A stretch of DNA of 64,000 nucleotides from Perognathus longimembris pacificus (Eukaryota > Chordata > Mammalia > Rodentia > Heteromyidae). Below, piece after piece: positions 21,239 to 32,845 of the stretch. The translations under genes were made by a program, and so were the position numbers. Every line of letters starts with the position of its first letter. Position 1 is the first letter of the stretch. A model generated the notes under the pieces. That model ran no database searches, was not told the DNA's origin, and saw only the letters and a program-made list of their open reading frames with translations. The DNA lies in the NCBI RefSeq assembly GCF_023159225.1, contig NC_063172.1:45079832-45143831 (forward strand). The letters run 5' to 3'.

Positions 21239-23198
21239 CATTATGCCAATTTTTAAAGAAAAGTTTTAAGGCAATGAAGTCTTTTCAAAGGCATGGGCTC
21301 ATGTGATTTATTCTATGAAGGTGTCGCCTTACTATTCAATTCCAGCTATTGTGCTACTGTGTTTAGAATATACAGTAAAAGAGAGGAGATTATGGAGTTG
21401 AGTTATTGCAGAAATGCAGCATGTAAGAGATGATAGTATTTTGTCTTGAATTTCATCAGCAGAGGTGAAAGTAGTGAGAAATGGTTGAATTCAGGATAAA
21501 AACACAGGGAAAGGAGACTAGAGTAAGATGACATCTTAACTTGTCAGCTTAGCTTACATTTTCTTGGTAATTAGTGAGGCTAAACAGTTTCATGCTGTTT
21601 TTGAGGAATATATATATATATATATCTCCTTTGTCCAGTTTTAAAATGGGGAATTATGGTATTGAGATCATTATGCATTTTGGATATTAACCTACTGAAT
21701 ACATGGCTTGCAAATATGTTCTCTGACTCTAAGAGTTCTCTCAATCCTTTGGTGATGGTTCTTTTACAACATGGAAGCTTTTTAGTTGGATGCAATCCAA
21801 TGTGTGTACTTTAGCTTTTGTTGCCTGTGCTTGGGGGGCATATCCAAAAAAAGAATTTCCTAAGAACTGGTGCATTTTGACCTGAATTCCTGCAAGATGT
21901 CTTTCCATTAGGTTTAATATGCACATGAGCAGGTCGTTAGCATTTAAAATACCCTAACCAGAAATGCTTATTCTCTAGGGGAGTTCACCAACTAGATTTT
22001 ATTTTGCAAGAAAGAATTATAAGAAAGGTGTCTGGGTTCTTTTCAATTAACACAGAATGCAATTTTTATTCCTATTTCTCTCCCTTCTTACCTCTTTTTA
22101 AAGCACAGTCCTTGTTTTCTGCCTCTTTCTCATCAGTTGACCTCACTTCCATTATCCACTGTTCTCCCTTTTCTGCAGCCCCCCATCTCACCTGTTAGTT
22201 TTGGAGGAGGGGGAATTCTCTCCACTGTAGAGACTATAGCACTCTTTATTTACAAGTAATGAATCTACAGCAAATTGTGAAGGCAACCACAGCTACCAAA
22301 GTAGATAATTTTGTACATTCTTTGGCCAGCATGATAATGATACTGAGCTGGCTTGCAGATGCCCGCTGTTAGTACAGATTAATCAGGACTCCAGGATCAT
22401 CTCTATTCTGTGTGCAAAGAACCTCAAAGATGTGCATCTGAATTAGCAGGTGTTATGGCTGAGCCTAAGCCTAAAGCTTGTCTATGAGCTTATGCAGGAT
22501 GGGCTGCTTGTATGATAGTTCCAACCCATCTGCCTTGGAACTCATTTCACCAATGAAAAAGTTTTCTAATATGCATTTGCAGTTATGGACACATCTTCCA
22601 GTGTTGATTCGTGATACAGTTGAAGTTGTGTGTAGGATCCTCCTCCCACAAATGTGTGCTTTAGGTAGGAGTCTCCATAAACTCTTAGGCAAGTACTTTA
22701 AATATCTTCTTATCTACCCATTAAACTTAGCACACATACACACACACACATGCGCGCGCGCGCCTCTACATCTTGTTGACATACAGGTTTGTTTTTTTAA
22801 TTCCCAGAAATCTACTGAATCAGAACATCTGAAAATAGGAGCTAAACTCAGCATTGTGACAATCTCTGCAACTCGAGTCCTTCTGAGACACCCTAGCGTG
22901 TAAGGACAGCTGCCAGGGAGAGCAGGGGCATAAGGACCTACCCTGAGCCTCCACAGGCACTTCCCCTAGGAAAGTATGGACAGGCCAAGGGAAGATCTAG
23001 CCATTATTCTTCTCCCATTCCAAGATTGTGTCTGTGCCAGATGCCAGGGGCAGAGAGCTGGGAGCTACACAGAACAATCTACTCATCAGTAGACCCCGGC
23101 CTCTATAGTCACGTGAAATGAAGGAAGCTGAACTTGTCTCTTTTCTGCTTACCCCATCACTGGTGCACATGTATGTGATTTCGTTAGAAATATCATGT
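21239..23198. other. Mostly unique; short microsatellites; possible minus-strand transcript end
   Basis: A (TA)n run lies at 21608-21625, and a (CA)n(CG)n run at about 22732-22763. Between about 22225 and 22700 the minus strand reads like the end of an mRNA: a 73-codon frame (22692-22471), then about 240 nt of 3'-UTR-like sequence ending in AATAAA (plus TTTATT near 22245). I could not identify the protein. I saw no poly(T) or intron signal that would decide between exon, pseudogene and chance. Confidence 0.3.
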
Positions 23199-23406
23199 TA
23201 TTTTTTATTTTTTTGCCAGTCCTGGGCCTTGAACTCAGGGCCTGAGCACTGTCCCTGGCTTCCTTTTGCTCAAGGCTAGCACTCTGCCACTTGAGCCACA
23301 GTGCCACTTCTGGCCGTTTTCTGTATATGTGGTGCTGGGGAATCGAACCCAGGGCCTCATGTATACGACACAAGCTCTCTTGCCACTAGGCCATATCCCC
23401 AGCCCA
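23199..23406 (-). mobile_element. IDL-Geo-type dimeric SINE
   Basis: The plus strand shows a T-rich start, 'gccagtcctgggccttgaactc', then 'gccacttctggccgttttctgtatatgtggtgctggggaatcgaaccc' and 'ccactaggccatatccccagccc'. Both monomers are complete and little diverged. Confidence 0.9.
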
Positions 23407-24002
23407 CAATTGTTATTCTTTAGGAGTAAGGATGAGGAGAGTTTCCCAGCTTTAAGTTCCCCTGCCTAGAAACAACAGTTACTGGTGCCATTCAATGTGT
23501 TCCAAACAATCCTTTGTCATAATAACTCATTCCCACTGTTTCCCATACCTTTTATTTGCTTTCCTTGTAAGTGTATATCTTAGAATGCAGGTAAATTAGC
23601 CATAAAAATAGAGTAATGAACTAAAATTACTTTAAACCAATCGGTATGGAAATCACTAGAGTGGTCCAGTTTGAGGATGACAAGATGTTTCACAGGATTG
23701 CAAGCCATGAATAAAAACTAGTCCACATAAGGAGAAATAATTGGGGCTTTGGAAATTATAAATACTTACATATAAATACTTACATTGAGTGAGTATTCTT
23801 AGGTAGTACATCTTTTCTGTTAGCTGCTATATCAACTCCAACAGGAAGAGAAAATTATCTTTGAGTAAAATACATCTCTCTGTGTATCTCTTTCCTTAAA
23901 AAAAAAAGTACAGAATTTCTTCACAAAATCCCAATCACAACAAACTGTAAACTTCTATTCCCTTGAAGGGGTCTCTCAAACTAAGCAAAACTATGAGAAG
24001 GC
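23407..24002. other. Unique sequence, no gene recognised
   Basis: It is AT-rich, with a near-duplicate 'aaatacttacatataaatacttacat' at 23759-23785. Nothing else was recognised. Confidence 0.35.
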
Positions 24003-24090
24003 AGGCTAGGGGTGTGGCTCAGTTGCTAATGCACCTGCCTAACTGACACAAAGCTCTGAGTTACAATTCCACTACTACAAGAAGAAATTT
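24003..24090 (+). mobile_element. ID-type SINE monomer
   Basis: 'ggctaggggtgtggctcagttgctaatgcacctgcct' with 'gagttacaattccactac' is a single tRNA-Ala-like monomer with A and B boxes, diverged, without the second monomer. It is not a functional tRNA gene. Confidence 0.65.
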
Positions 24091-24384
24091 ATTGGCTAGT
24101 CCCTTTGTACAATAAGCACCTGATTTAATATATCCGCAAACTAAATGGTGAGTGTAGACTTTAATTTCACTGAGATGGTAAATATAAGCAGTGCTCACCA
24201 AATGAGATAAATGCTCTTAGACAAAAAGATCTAAGAGCCATCAAGATGAAAGTGTACGACAATTACATTAAGGCCTTTTCAAGCTGATCTTATATTACAA
24301 ATGCTTATACTGGCAAGAAAACACCAACAGTAAAGTTAGAAGTCCTAGATGATAATGCTTGCATGAATGAATCCCTCCCTGAAT

Positions 24385-24490
24385 CAACCAGATGAGGAAA
24401 GAGGCCCACAGAAAATCAGGAAACAAGCCAAGATTTCCAGGTGGATGATAGCAGAACAGACCCAGTTCTCCAGTTCCAGCCTGTATCCTT
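24385..24490 (+). mobile_element. MIR-like fragment
   Basis: 'accagatgaggaaagaggcccacagaaaatcaggaaacaagcc' resembles the MIR core region. It is short and diverged. Confidence 0.4.
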
Positions 24491-25240
24491 GCTAATGGCT
24501 CCTTTCCAAGTGTTGGGGTTGCATTGCTCTTTCTGGTTTAAAAAAAATAGCACTCAAGATTTAAGTAATGCTAGAAGCAGGTGGGTCACCTGAGTGTCTG
24601 CAGCCCAGGATGACCCTGAGCACTGATCTTGGCCTCTCAGGATCAGAGAGAAAACTGGGTGCTTCTCATATCCCTGCTGCCTGACCTTTGAGATGTCTTG
24701 ATTACTCTGTGCTCCTGGCTTTATGCATAAAACATGGTGGTTAAGATCTCTGCCCTGGTGACAAGAGATGAGAGTATGTGACAATGGCCAGGTACTCTCT
24801 GTGATGATACTATCACATGATCCATATGACTCCCCCACACACAGTTCTGAGGAGCTCTCATGGTAGTGGGGGCCATATACCATTTCCCTATGTCTCCCAC
24901 CATCAAAGCTGGCAGGACAGTCTAATGGGTTAAGAGAAGTACTAGGGTCACTTGTCACCATGAAAGGTGGTCCTAACACCAGATACTAAACTACTTTAAC
25001 ATCTGTCCTGACCCAGGATCTTTAACCAGCCTGACTCATGAGTATAGACTCAAAGTGATGGCTGGTGGCATGCTATTTCTGGAAGGAATAGAATCTTGAC
25101 CCTGGGCTATCTGGCTACCTGTTTTCAGCCACCTGGCTAGGGAATTGCTCTCTGTCTTAACCTGCTCACACTATGCATCATGCATTCTCAAGTGGTACTC
25201 GCCTAAGCAGCACCAAATAACCTCTTGAAATGCTTGTCTT
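24491..25240. other. Unique sequence, no gene recognised
   Basis: A minus-strand frame of 141 codons at 24554-24979 is one of the longer frames outside GC-rich DNA. It has no recognisable domain, no signal peptide and no conserved motif that I can see. Confidence 0.3.
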
Positions 25241-25305
25241 TAGGTTGTGCAACTAAGGATTCTGATTCAGTGACTTTGGTGTGTAGGCTGGGAATCTGTG
25301 TATCA
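25241..25305 (+). mobile_element. MER5-like relic
   Basis: 'ggattctgattcagtgactttggtgtgtaggctgggaatctg' closely follows the MER5A core (non-autonomous hAT). Confidence 0.6.
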
Positions 25306-26069
25306 ACAAAACCCACTCACCCTGCCCCCTATGCACTATATAGCTTATCCACACCCAGAAAAACTTGCTCACTGAACTGTTATCTAGATGGACCACACTG
25401 CACACTGGCCGGAGCCTCAGTTACCCTAATGATTCAATCCTTTTCATGCAATAACTTGGCCAGTCCTTCAGCAACCCCACACCTCTTCAATTGTGTCTCC
25501 AAGTAAGCACAGTCTCAGCCTCCAGAGAATTCCTAAAGCATTGCTTTCTGCCAGGCCTGCAACTTCACCCTGCAAATCAATGCTTGAAATTAGGCTAGTT
25601 TTCTTTCCAACCCTCAAAACACAAAGGATTCATTTCCCTTCCTTTAGGGGACAATAAAACTTACTTGCCTTGAGGAACCTAGACTTATAAAACACAGAGA
25701 CCTATTTACTAAAATATCTTAAGGACAGCTTCTTCTCAGTCTGTAAACAGAAAGCATAAACCATTCTATCTGTTGGGCTTTTGGATTGTGCTAATGGAAA
25801 CTTAATCAGCAATAAAGAGATTTCTTGGCCCAAGTAACTGGAAGGGCCAGCACCAGGCCAGCCCTCAAGCTGAGTTTGATTCAGCTCCTTCCCAGCTGCT
25901 CTTTTTGTTTTGTTTTCAGCCTTTCTCTTCTGCCTTCCATAGACAACACACAGATTTAGATGGGTGCTGCATGCAAGAAGAGACACATGTCAGCTGTAGC
26001 ACCCAAGCAAACAGTCCCCAATTCCAAAAATGGTCTTCCATTTTAGTCTCACCACTGGGTTATCTGCTA
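25306..26069. other. Unique sequence, no gene recognised
   Basis: No exon or named repeat was seen. The longest frame (25702-25986, minus) has no recognisable domain. Confidence 0.3.
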
Positions 26070-26158
26070 GAATTTCCATAACAAAATACCATAGAGTGGG
26101 TGGCTTAAATGAGATACATTTATTTCTCATAGGTCTAGGTTAAAAGTCTGAAATCAAA
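26070..26158 (-). repeat. MLT1-like MaLR LTR fragment
   Basis: 'tttccataacaaaataccatagagtgggtggcttaaatgagatacatttatttctcatagg' is the reverse complement of the conserved 3' end of MLT1 LTRs (poly(A) signal region through the end). Confidence 0.65.
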
Positions 26159-26400
26159 GCTAGAGGTTGGGAGCTCACGCCTGTAATCCTAGCTACTCAG
26201 GAGGCTGAGGTTTGAGGATCACAGTTTCAAGCCAGTCCAGGCAGAAAAGTTCATGAGACTCTTGCCTCCAGTTAAGCATCAGAAAACCAGAAGAGGTGTG
26301 GTGGCTCAGTGATAGAGTACTCGCCTTAAGCAAAAAAGCTCAGTGACAGCACCTAGGCTCTGAGTTCAAGCCTCACAACAGACAAAAAATAAAAAACAAA
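26159..26400 (+). mobile_element. 7SL-like/tRNA-like dimeric SINE
   Basis: The left monomer 'gctcacgcctgtaatcctagctactcaggaggctgaggtttgagg' is 7SL-like. The right monomer 'tggtggctcagtgatagagtactcg...gagttcaagcc' is tRNA-like, with an A-rich tail. It sits between two MaLR fragments. Confidence 0.85.
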
Positions 26401-26429
26401 AAGCAACAACAAAAACTACAGGTATCTTC

Positions 26430-27005
26430 TTGCTGTTGTTTGAATGTTCGCTCTAAAGCTCATGTTGGAACATGGGGAAGGTGGCTTGCTTTGTGGTGGT
26501 ACACAAGGGAGAATGTCTGAAGGGAGCTTAGTGTAAGGCTCTGGCCCCAGGATTGGATTAATGCTATTATCTTGGAAGTGGGTTAGCCCTTACCTTCTCT
26601 CTCTGATTCACTGTCTCTGTCTGTGTGTCTGTCTCCTCTTCTCCCTGTTCCCTGATTTATCTTCTTCTTTTCCCTCTCCCTCTTCGGTCTCTCCCTCTCT
26701 CTCTCTCCCCCTCCCTTCCTCTTTACCTCTTTTCCTCTCCTCTTCTCTCTCTCATCCTCTCTCTCTCTCTCCCCATCTCTCCCTCTTTCCTTTGCTCCCT
26801 CTCCCCCTCTCTCTTCACACATATTCACTTGCCTTTCCACTATGCTATGAAGCAGCTTGAAGGGCCCTCCCTGCTAGGTGCTGATTGTGTGCTCTTGGAC
26901 TCTTCAGGCCTTCAGAACTACAAGCCAAATCCATTTTTATCATTTATAAATTGCCCTGTCTGTGGCATTCTGTTATGGCAGAAGAAAATAGATGAAGACA
27001 CTCCT
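26430..27005 (+). repeat. MLT1-like MaLR LTR with long pyrimidine tract
   Basis: It runs from 'tgctgttgtttgaatgttcgc' through 'ttggattaatgctattatcttggaagtgggttagcc', a CT microsatellite (about 26595-26815), 'ttcagaactacaagccaaat' and 'aaattgccctgtctgtggcattctgttatggcagaag'. This is the MLT1 order from start to end. Long Ser/Leu/Pro or Arg/Glu frames over the tract are artefacts. Confidence 0.8.
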
Positions 27006-28770
27006 ATAGGAGTATTGTGTGTCTTCTTTGTGAACTTCAAAGTATGCTCAAGCAGAACAGACAGAAGTAAAATGGATGAAAACAACAGAGTGTTTGCCTA
27101 GCATTATTTTTCCTGTGAACAAATCGGTGCCATTTTTTTTTTGAGAAAACTCTTCTTTTAAAATGGGGTTGGGAATAAGCACTCCAAAAAAAAGGGCCAG
27201 CTTCCTTAACATAAAATAAAACGAAATACAACTGGTAGAATGAAATAAGCACTCAACAGCCACAAGAGACCTTAAGACTTAAGTCAAGTGAGGAAGGAAA
27301 TAAAAAAAATCAGATCAAAACAAGCTTCTCAGAGTCCATGAAACATTGCCAGGCAAAGGAAACATGAGAAAAGTGTAAGTAGTGGCTGGTCATTGGTTGC
27401 AGTAGGTTTCCCTAAACACATCCCACTCCAAAGATAGACCATGATGACCACAGCAACAGTCTCCATGGCTAGGGACATAGAAGTAGATATTGTTCCCTGC
27501 CTCCCAAATCATCTCTCCTCACTTCTCTAAAGACCCACAGGAAAGGCCAATGTCTCTTCTTCTACCAGGCATTGTATTGTTCACACATGATGCCTAGAAG
27601 TTGGCAGTCATCTGGTCTGAGGAAAAAATGCATTCTCAGCAGGAAGTATAAAAGAATCTTAGAGAAGCAAAGTCAGGTGCACCTGCCACCAAGCATGAAC
27701 CAAGGTGCTTCCAGCTATGTAGGTAAAGACTTCCTGAAGCTAAAGACTTCCATCAGCTGAAATCAGAATTTTGAATTCCTTACATTAATCAGAAAGAAAG
27801 CTTTCTTACACATCCATTGGATTTTTGAAAGCCACAATTCCTAACAGTTATGCTCTTCCACATGAATCAGGAAATTTATTTTAATTATCAACTGCAAATA
27901 GCAATATCCACAGAGAAAAGACTTTTAAGCGATAAGGGTATTGTTTACCTTGCTTAAAATGAAGCTGGAAGGGAGGTATATTTGGGCTATGTACTCAGAT
28001 GAGAGACAACATCAAAGAGCAGGAAGAAAGATATAGTTTCTTCCTCTATCTCCATTTTCTCACTATGTTCAATTTAATTTACACCAACACAAAAAGAGAA
28101 AGAATGAAAATGGAATCCAGTAGCCTCCATCTCATTACTTCTTAAGCCTCATTGGCCAAGACAGGTGGATTCAATATGGCCATTTCCCATCAAGCAAGCA
28201 CCTGACTTTCCAGGCTGGAGCATGTGGGTGATGAATAGTTCTGGACAACGTTTCCCATTTGCTCAGACAACATCCACACCCAATTTCCTCCACACTAACT
28301 TATGTCCCTATCTCTGAGGAAGCCCATGAAAGTCCCAGAACAGAAAATACATAACAGTGTACAAGTACCAATTTTCCATACTTAATGAAGAACTGGATGT
28401 CAAATTATTGGGAATACCCATTGGCTTGCCATTTGCTGGAGTGGAGTGTGTCCTCTCATAGAGAGAACTCCCATATATGTTTGAAGCTATTGGTTTGCTA
28501 AATTGGTCAATAAAAGGCAATTGGATCTCTCAAATATTTGAACTACAGAGAGTTTTATTCACATATGCAAAAGTTCTTGTGTCATTTGTATTTCTTCCCC
28601 TAAAACATAAGGTTTTTTTTCAAAAATAAATGTTTCTGAGCTGTTCTGTTCCATAGGTAGGCCCTTCCATAGACATTTGGGATATGGTTTAAGGCATTTT
28701 TCTGATAATGTCTTTTTTAAAGAAATGAAAGACAGAAGTGGAAACTTGTATTTTTAAGCATCTATATATG
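27006..28770. other. Unique sequence, no gene recognised
   Basis: I saw no exon, RNA gene or named repeat. Frames of up to 71 codons show no domain. Confidence 0.35.
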
Positions 28771-28861
28771 CTAGATTCTGTATATGGACTTGTCCTATTG
28801 CTCAAATGTATTATCTGACAGATGGTAGATTCAGGGGAGAACTCAAATAGTACCATTCCTT
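28771..28861 (+). mobile_element. L1 3' UTR, left of the ERV retrocopy
   Basis: 'atggtagattcaggggagaactcaaatagt' matches the L1 tail at 4938-4967. The rest of the same L1 3' UTR resumes after the inserted retrocopy. Confidence 0.75.
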
Positions 28862-29059
28862 AGAAAGGCCAAGTCATGACAAAACTCAGTAGATGTGATT
28901 AGTTTTAGCACAGATATATAGCTAGATGAACATATTAACAAATGACATTTACACAGACATACAAAATTCTGGCAAGCATTTGGTCAGTTCTTGACAAGGT
29001 ACAGGTAAGCTCTAGTCCCCTTTGTCTCCTTGTTGTTTTAATTGGAAATAAAAAAGGGC

Positions 29060-29296
29060 TTTTGTGGCAAAGACTCCTTGGATTGCAGTTCAAAGCCAGC
29101 CAGGGCAGAAAAATATCTCAAACTCCATCTCCCAACTAACCAGCGAAGAGCCAGGCTGGAAACATGGCTGAAGAGACTGATCTCTTACCAGCCAAATGCT
29201 GGAAGTGGAGCTGTGGCTCAAGTGGTAGAGTGCAAGCCTCGAGCAGAAGTGCTCAGGGACAGTGCCCAGGCCCTGAGTTCAAACCCCGTGAATGCC
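29060..29296 (+). mobile_element. SINE embedded in retrocopy C
   Basis: 'gattgcagttcaaagccagcc' opens it. The right monomer follows: 'ctgtggctcaagtggtagagtgcaagcc...gcccaggccctgagttcaaacccc'. Flanking ERV sequence on both sides aligns with the flanks of the SINE in copies A and B. About 60 extra bases lie between its two halves. Confidence 0.8.
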
Positions 29297-29752
29297 AATG
29301 GGGGCAAGCCATCCCAGCAACAAGCACTTAGACCCCTGGGACTCAGCCAGTTCAGGGAACAAGGATCATGGAGAGGAATAAAGGAGAATTATGTCACATC
29401 CTAAATGGAGTCACTTTGTCTTGCCCTTTCAAAATTAATCAGCCGGGGATCAAGAGATAGTAGCTTGTCCATCTAATGTCCATACCTGAGTATAAGAACT
29501 GTCCAAGTCATCCAATTTTTAATTTTGTGCCCTAAACCCTTCCTTTTGCCTTAATATTTTGTCCAGCCCCTGCCTCATGAGACTTCTTCCAGGCTTCATT
29601 CAAGGACTGGCATCTACCACCAAGGGCCCCTGCTGCTAGCCTTCTCCAGGAGGGGCCACATTTCTGCCTTTTACCCCTAATGCCAACACCCCTTGCCAGC
29701 AGGAAGCAGCCAGAGAGAGTCTTCGTCCTTCATAACTATTAAAAGGCTGGAA

Positions 29753-30018
29753 TGTTAGGTCCTCTTCCTGAGGGCTCCATGTAGATGCCCCCACCTCATT
29801 AAGTCTCCACCCAGTTACCTGGGTAACCAGCAGACATGGAGGCAGTTACCTCCCCTTTTCCTGAGGTCACTTCCTAATCCACCTGGCCACACCCTTTGCC
29901 CCTGCCCTAGATATAAGGCAGGGCCAGGTGGGGGTCTCCCTCTCTCTCCCTTCTCTCAGGCCATGGATCATCTTGGCCAAAGGCCAGCAGTTCAGTAATA
30001 AACTTTCTTTCCTGCCTG
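29753..30018 (+). promoter_or_regulatory. U3-R part of an ERV LTR in retrocopy C
   Basis: It starts TGTTAGGTCC after a purine-rich stretch (aaaaggctggaa). It has a TATA box (GATATAAGG, about 29911-29919) and AATAAA (29997-30002), and ends in the A tail. The sequence is unlike the LTRs of A and B, so the related interior is combined with another LTR type. Confidence 0.7.
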
Positions 30019-30049
30019 AAAAAAAAAAAAAAGAAGAAAGGCCAAGTCA

Positions 30050-30335
30050 AAGTTCAAACACCAGGAAATAAGTATTTGAAAGAGGTAGGGTGGGGTCAAG
30101 GGGTGGAGGATAGACAAATGAAGAGGAGAAAGGGGTAGAGAGGATGCAGTCAATAATTCAATGTATATCCTACAAAATTAAGAAAAGTGAGGAAAGAGGT
30201 AGATTGGGAGGGATGAGTGAGAATGTTGAAAGTAGGGACATTTATCATGATGCATTATATTCATAAACTGCTTTGTTAAATGGCACCTCCTTTGTATGGC
30301 TACCTAAAAATAACAAACTTTTAAAAAGAAAAAAG
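30050..30335 (+). mobile_element. L1 3' UTR, right of the ERV retrocopy
   Basis: 'aagttcaaacaccaggaaataagta' through 'cataaactgctttgttaaatggcacctcctttgtatggctac' continues the L1 tail from 28861. It aligns with 4973-5250. Confidence 0.8.
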
Positions 30336-31563
30336 AGTAATAGAGGCAGCAAATTTGATCAAAAACAATCACCAGAAAAACCCTTTTTATAGGTAATACT
30401 AATAAAAATAAGTAAAAATTAAAATATACCATAAAAAAGAATAAAGGAAACAGCCTAGTGAACAGTTCAGGGGCTAGCTGTACATCTATCCATGCACACC
30501 CATTCCTTAATCTCTCTTATGGGCAACTAATTTCAAGACTTTCAAAGACCTGCATAAGTAGGACAATTGGTATACCTCTTATGGTATGACACAGGTGTGA
30601 TATTTCTAATCTACCTACATATTTTAGACCCATTACATTTCTTTATCCCTGATATAGGAGTGATAACAATGTCAACTTTATATTAATGTTATGAGAAAAA
30701 ATGAGATAATCTAAAAGCTCAATGCTTAGCAGGCAGCAAGTACTCCAGGAATCACAACCAACCCCAATAAAGTTGGCATCATTACTGCCTATGGAGAACT
30801 GCACCTGGGGGCTCATCACAGTGGATTTGAAAATCAGTCATCATTTCTCAAGCTAGCTGTTCAAGCAGCTGTTAATTTGATGAGAGTATCTATCCCAGGG
30901 AAATCAGCAAGCATTAAAAAGCAAGATTTTATTTCTTAGCCTGTACAACCAGTGGTAAAATGCTTACCAGCACATCACTGGTTAGCACCATTTAATAAGA
31001 ATCAAGAGATTGAGTGATTTACCCAATGAATCAGTGGCAGAAATAGGACATGAACCCGGTTGTATAGATTTCCAAACCTGAGTTCTATCCCCTCATGTAT
31101 AACTACAAATAAAAAGTATTGCCTAATTTTCACAGTCACTCATTCTTTTGTTTAACTATTTGTGGAGCACTTGTGTATAGGCACAAGGCACTGTGATAGG
31201 ATTTACAGAATCTATATGCAAAGAATGTCACAAGTTGTCTTTATCATCACATTAAAACTAAACCTTCCAGTTCACTTCTCAGGAAGCAGTCAGATACTAG
31301 TAACCCAGGTGTTAACCTCCAAGTCTCGCCTTATGACCTCAACAAAACAGTGAGGTTGGTGAACAATTTTGGCATCTATTACTGTTCATCCCACAGCAGC
31401 TTCTAAGGTTACTCTCTCCTTCCTGGTCAGAGTATTAAAGGAACATTTAGAAATTTGCTTGGGTAATAATGCAACTCAATGGATAACGCATGGGCTTAAT
31501 GTGTGCAAAGATTCACTCTGCATCACCAAAACAAATAGAAAAAGATAAAACAATAAAATAAAA
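30336..31563. other. Mostly unique; MIR-like relic at about 30955-31100
   Basis: 'ttgagtgatttacccaatgaatcagtggcagaaataggacatgaacccgg' with 'aacctgagttctatcccc' follows the MIR layout. The remainder shows nothing I can name. Confidence 0.5.
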
Positions 31564-31810
31564 CAGCCAGACACTAGTGGCTCATGCCAGTAATCCTAGA
31601 TATTCAGGCAGCTGAGATCTGAGGATCTTGATTCAAAGCCAGCCCAGGCAGGAAAGAGTATGAGAGTATTTTCAATTAAGCACCTAAATACTGGAAGGAG
31701 AGCTGTGGCTCAAAGTGATAGAGTGCTAGCATTGAGGGGGCAGGGGGAAAGATCAGTGACCATGCTCAGACCCTGAGTTCAAATCTCACAACCAACAAAA
31801 AATAAAATTA
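31564..31810 (+). mobile_element. 7SL-like/tRNA-like dimeric SINE
   Basis: The left monomer is 'cagacactagtggctcatgccagtaatcctagatattcaggc'. The right monomer is 'gctgtggctcaaagtgatagagtgctagc...gagttcaaatctc', with a G-rich insertion (31733-31747) in the variable loop and an A-rich tail. Confidence 0.85.
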
Positions 31811-32845
31811 AACCACAGTCTCCTAGGATTATTTGTCATTTTAGAGACTAACCTTCTTGAGAGGAAAGCTACTATGATGGGATGACTTTATTGGGAAGGC
31901 TTTGTCTATAGGAAATCTCAAACCATGATAACTGTATCTTTTCTTCCTACTTCTCTACCAAACTAGAGTCCAAGTTATGAGGTTTCTCAAACTACATTCA
32001 TTCTAAAACTAGTGTTCTCTTTTCCCATATTCTGTTATACTTTAAAATACTCTTCTTTCTTTAAATCAACTCACTTTTGCCTAAAAAAACATGCTTTTAA
32101 AGAAAATAATGTGTCAGTGTCTTAAGCAGAAAACCATAATGAGTTGCCAAAGATACTAGTCATAACTAAAATAAATATGCAATCACTAAGAGACAAATCT
32201 TCATGTTTACCTCCAATGATTAGCTCACAGCGGTGGGTGTATTCCATTCTAAAAACACATTTCAAGACCTTCAAAGACCCACATCTGAACTGATAAGGTC
32301 TACCTTGGGTCTACCTAAGCATAAGTAGAACAACTGGTATAACACTTACAGCATAACACAGCTGTCTGTTAGTGGAAGATTTATAATCTACCTACATGTT
32401 TTGAGCCCCACTCATTTCACTAATGAATATCAAGATATCTGACCTGATAGGCCTCCCAATTCTGCTTGAAAATGTATGTCATATCTACCTTGACAAGTAG
32501 GATTGAATAAAAGATTTACAAAGATTTTGAGAAAATACAAATGTGTGGTGGTTCTTGACTGGGGATGTTGAGTAGCAAAGTAATGCCATAGGAATTAATC
32601 CTGTCAGAGGTCAGGCAGTGATACTGGCAATTCTGCAGCGAGATCTTTGCTGAGTACTGTGTAGTAAGGCAAAGGAGCTATACTCTCTGCCTATTTGGAA
32701 GCTAAGCATAATGATGACTCTGCTGTTTACACATTGCTTTTTTCCTGGACATAAATATTTATATCTGAGAAGACATTTACAAAGTGTGTTCATGGACACC
32801 ACCTTCTATTGATGGATAATCAAGCCACAGCAGGAAATACATCTT
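31811..32845. other. Unique sequence, no gene recognised
   Basis: Positions 30521-30640 and 32248-32400 share a similar string of words ('ttcaagac.ttcaaagac', 'taagtag.acaa.tggtata', 'cacagctgt', 'atctacctacat.ttt'). They look like two old copies of one repeat that I cannot name. Confidence 0.35.

Larger units (their letters stand above)
28877..30034 (+). mobile_element. L1-mobilised retrocopy of an ERV transcript (copy C)
   Basis: The insert is flanked by the perfect 15-bp repeat AGAAAGGCCAAGTCA (28862-28876 and 30035-30049) and ends in an A tail (30019-30032). The target reads CCTT|AGAA, like the L1 endonuclease site. Internally it is a diverged relative of the interiors of copies A and B, including the embedded SINE. 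It ends in U3-R of an LTR, with U5 missing, right after an AATAAA signal. So a polyadenylated ERV RNA was copied back by L1 machinery. It is 5'-truncated and non-coding. Confidence 0.88.

Noticed and set aside
24003..24090. Possible tRNA gene
   Set aside because: It has A and B boxes but cannot fold as a tRNA and matches ID-type SINEs. The same holds for all other tRNA-like stretches in the window.
26583..27101. Ser/Leu-rich and Arg/Glu-rich frames across the CT tract
   Set aside because: They translate a pyrimidine microsatellite inside an MLT1-like LTR.
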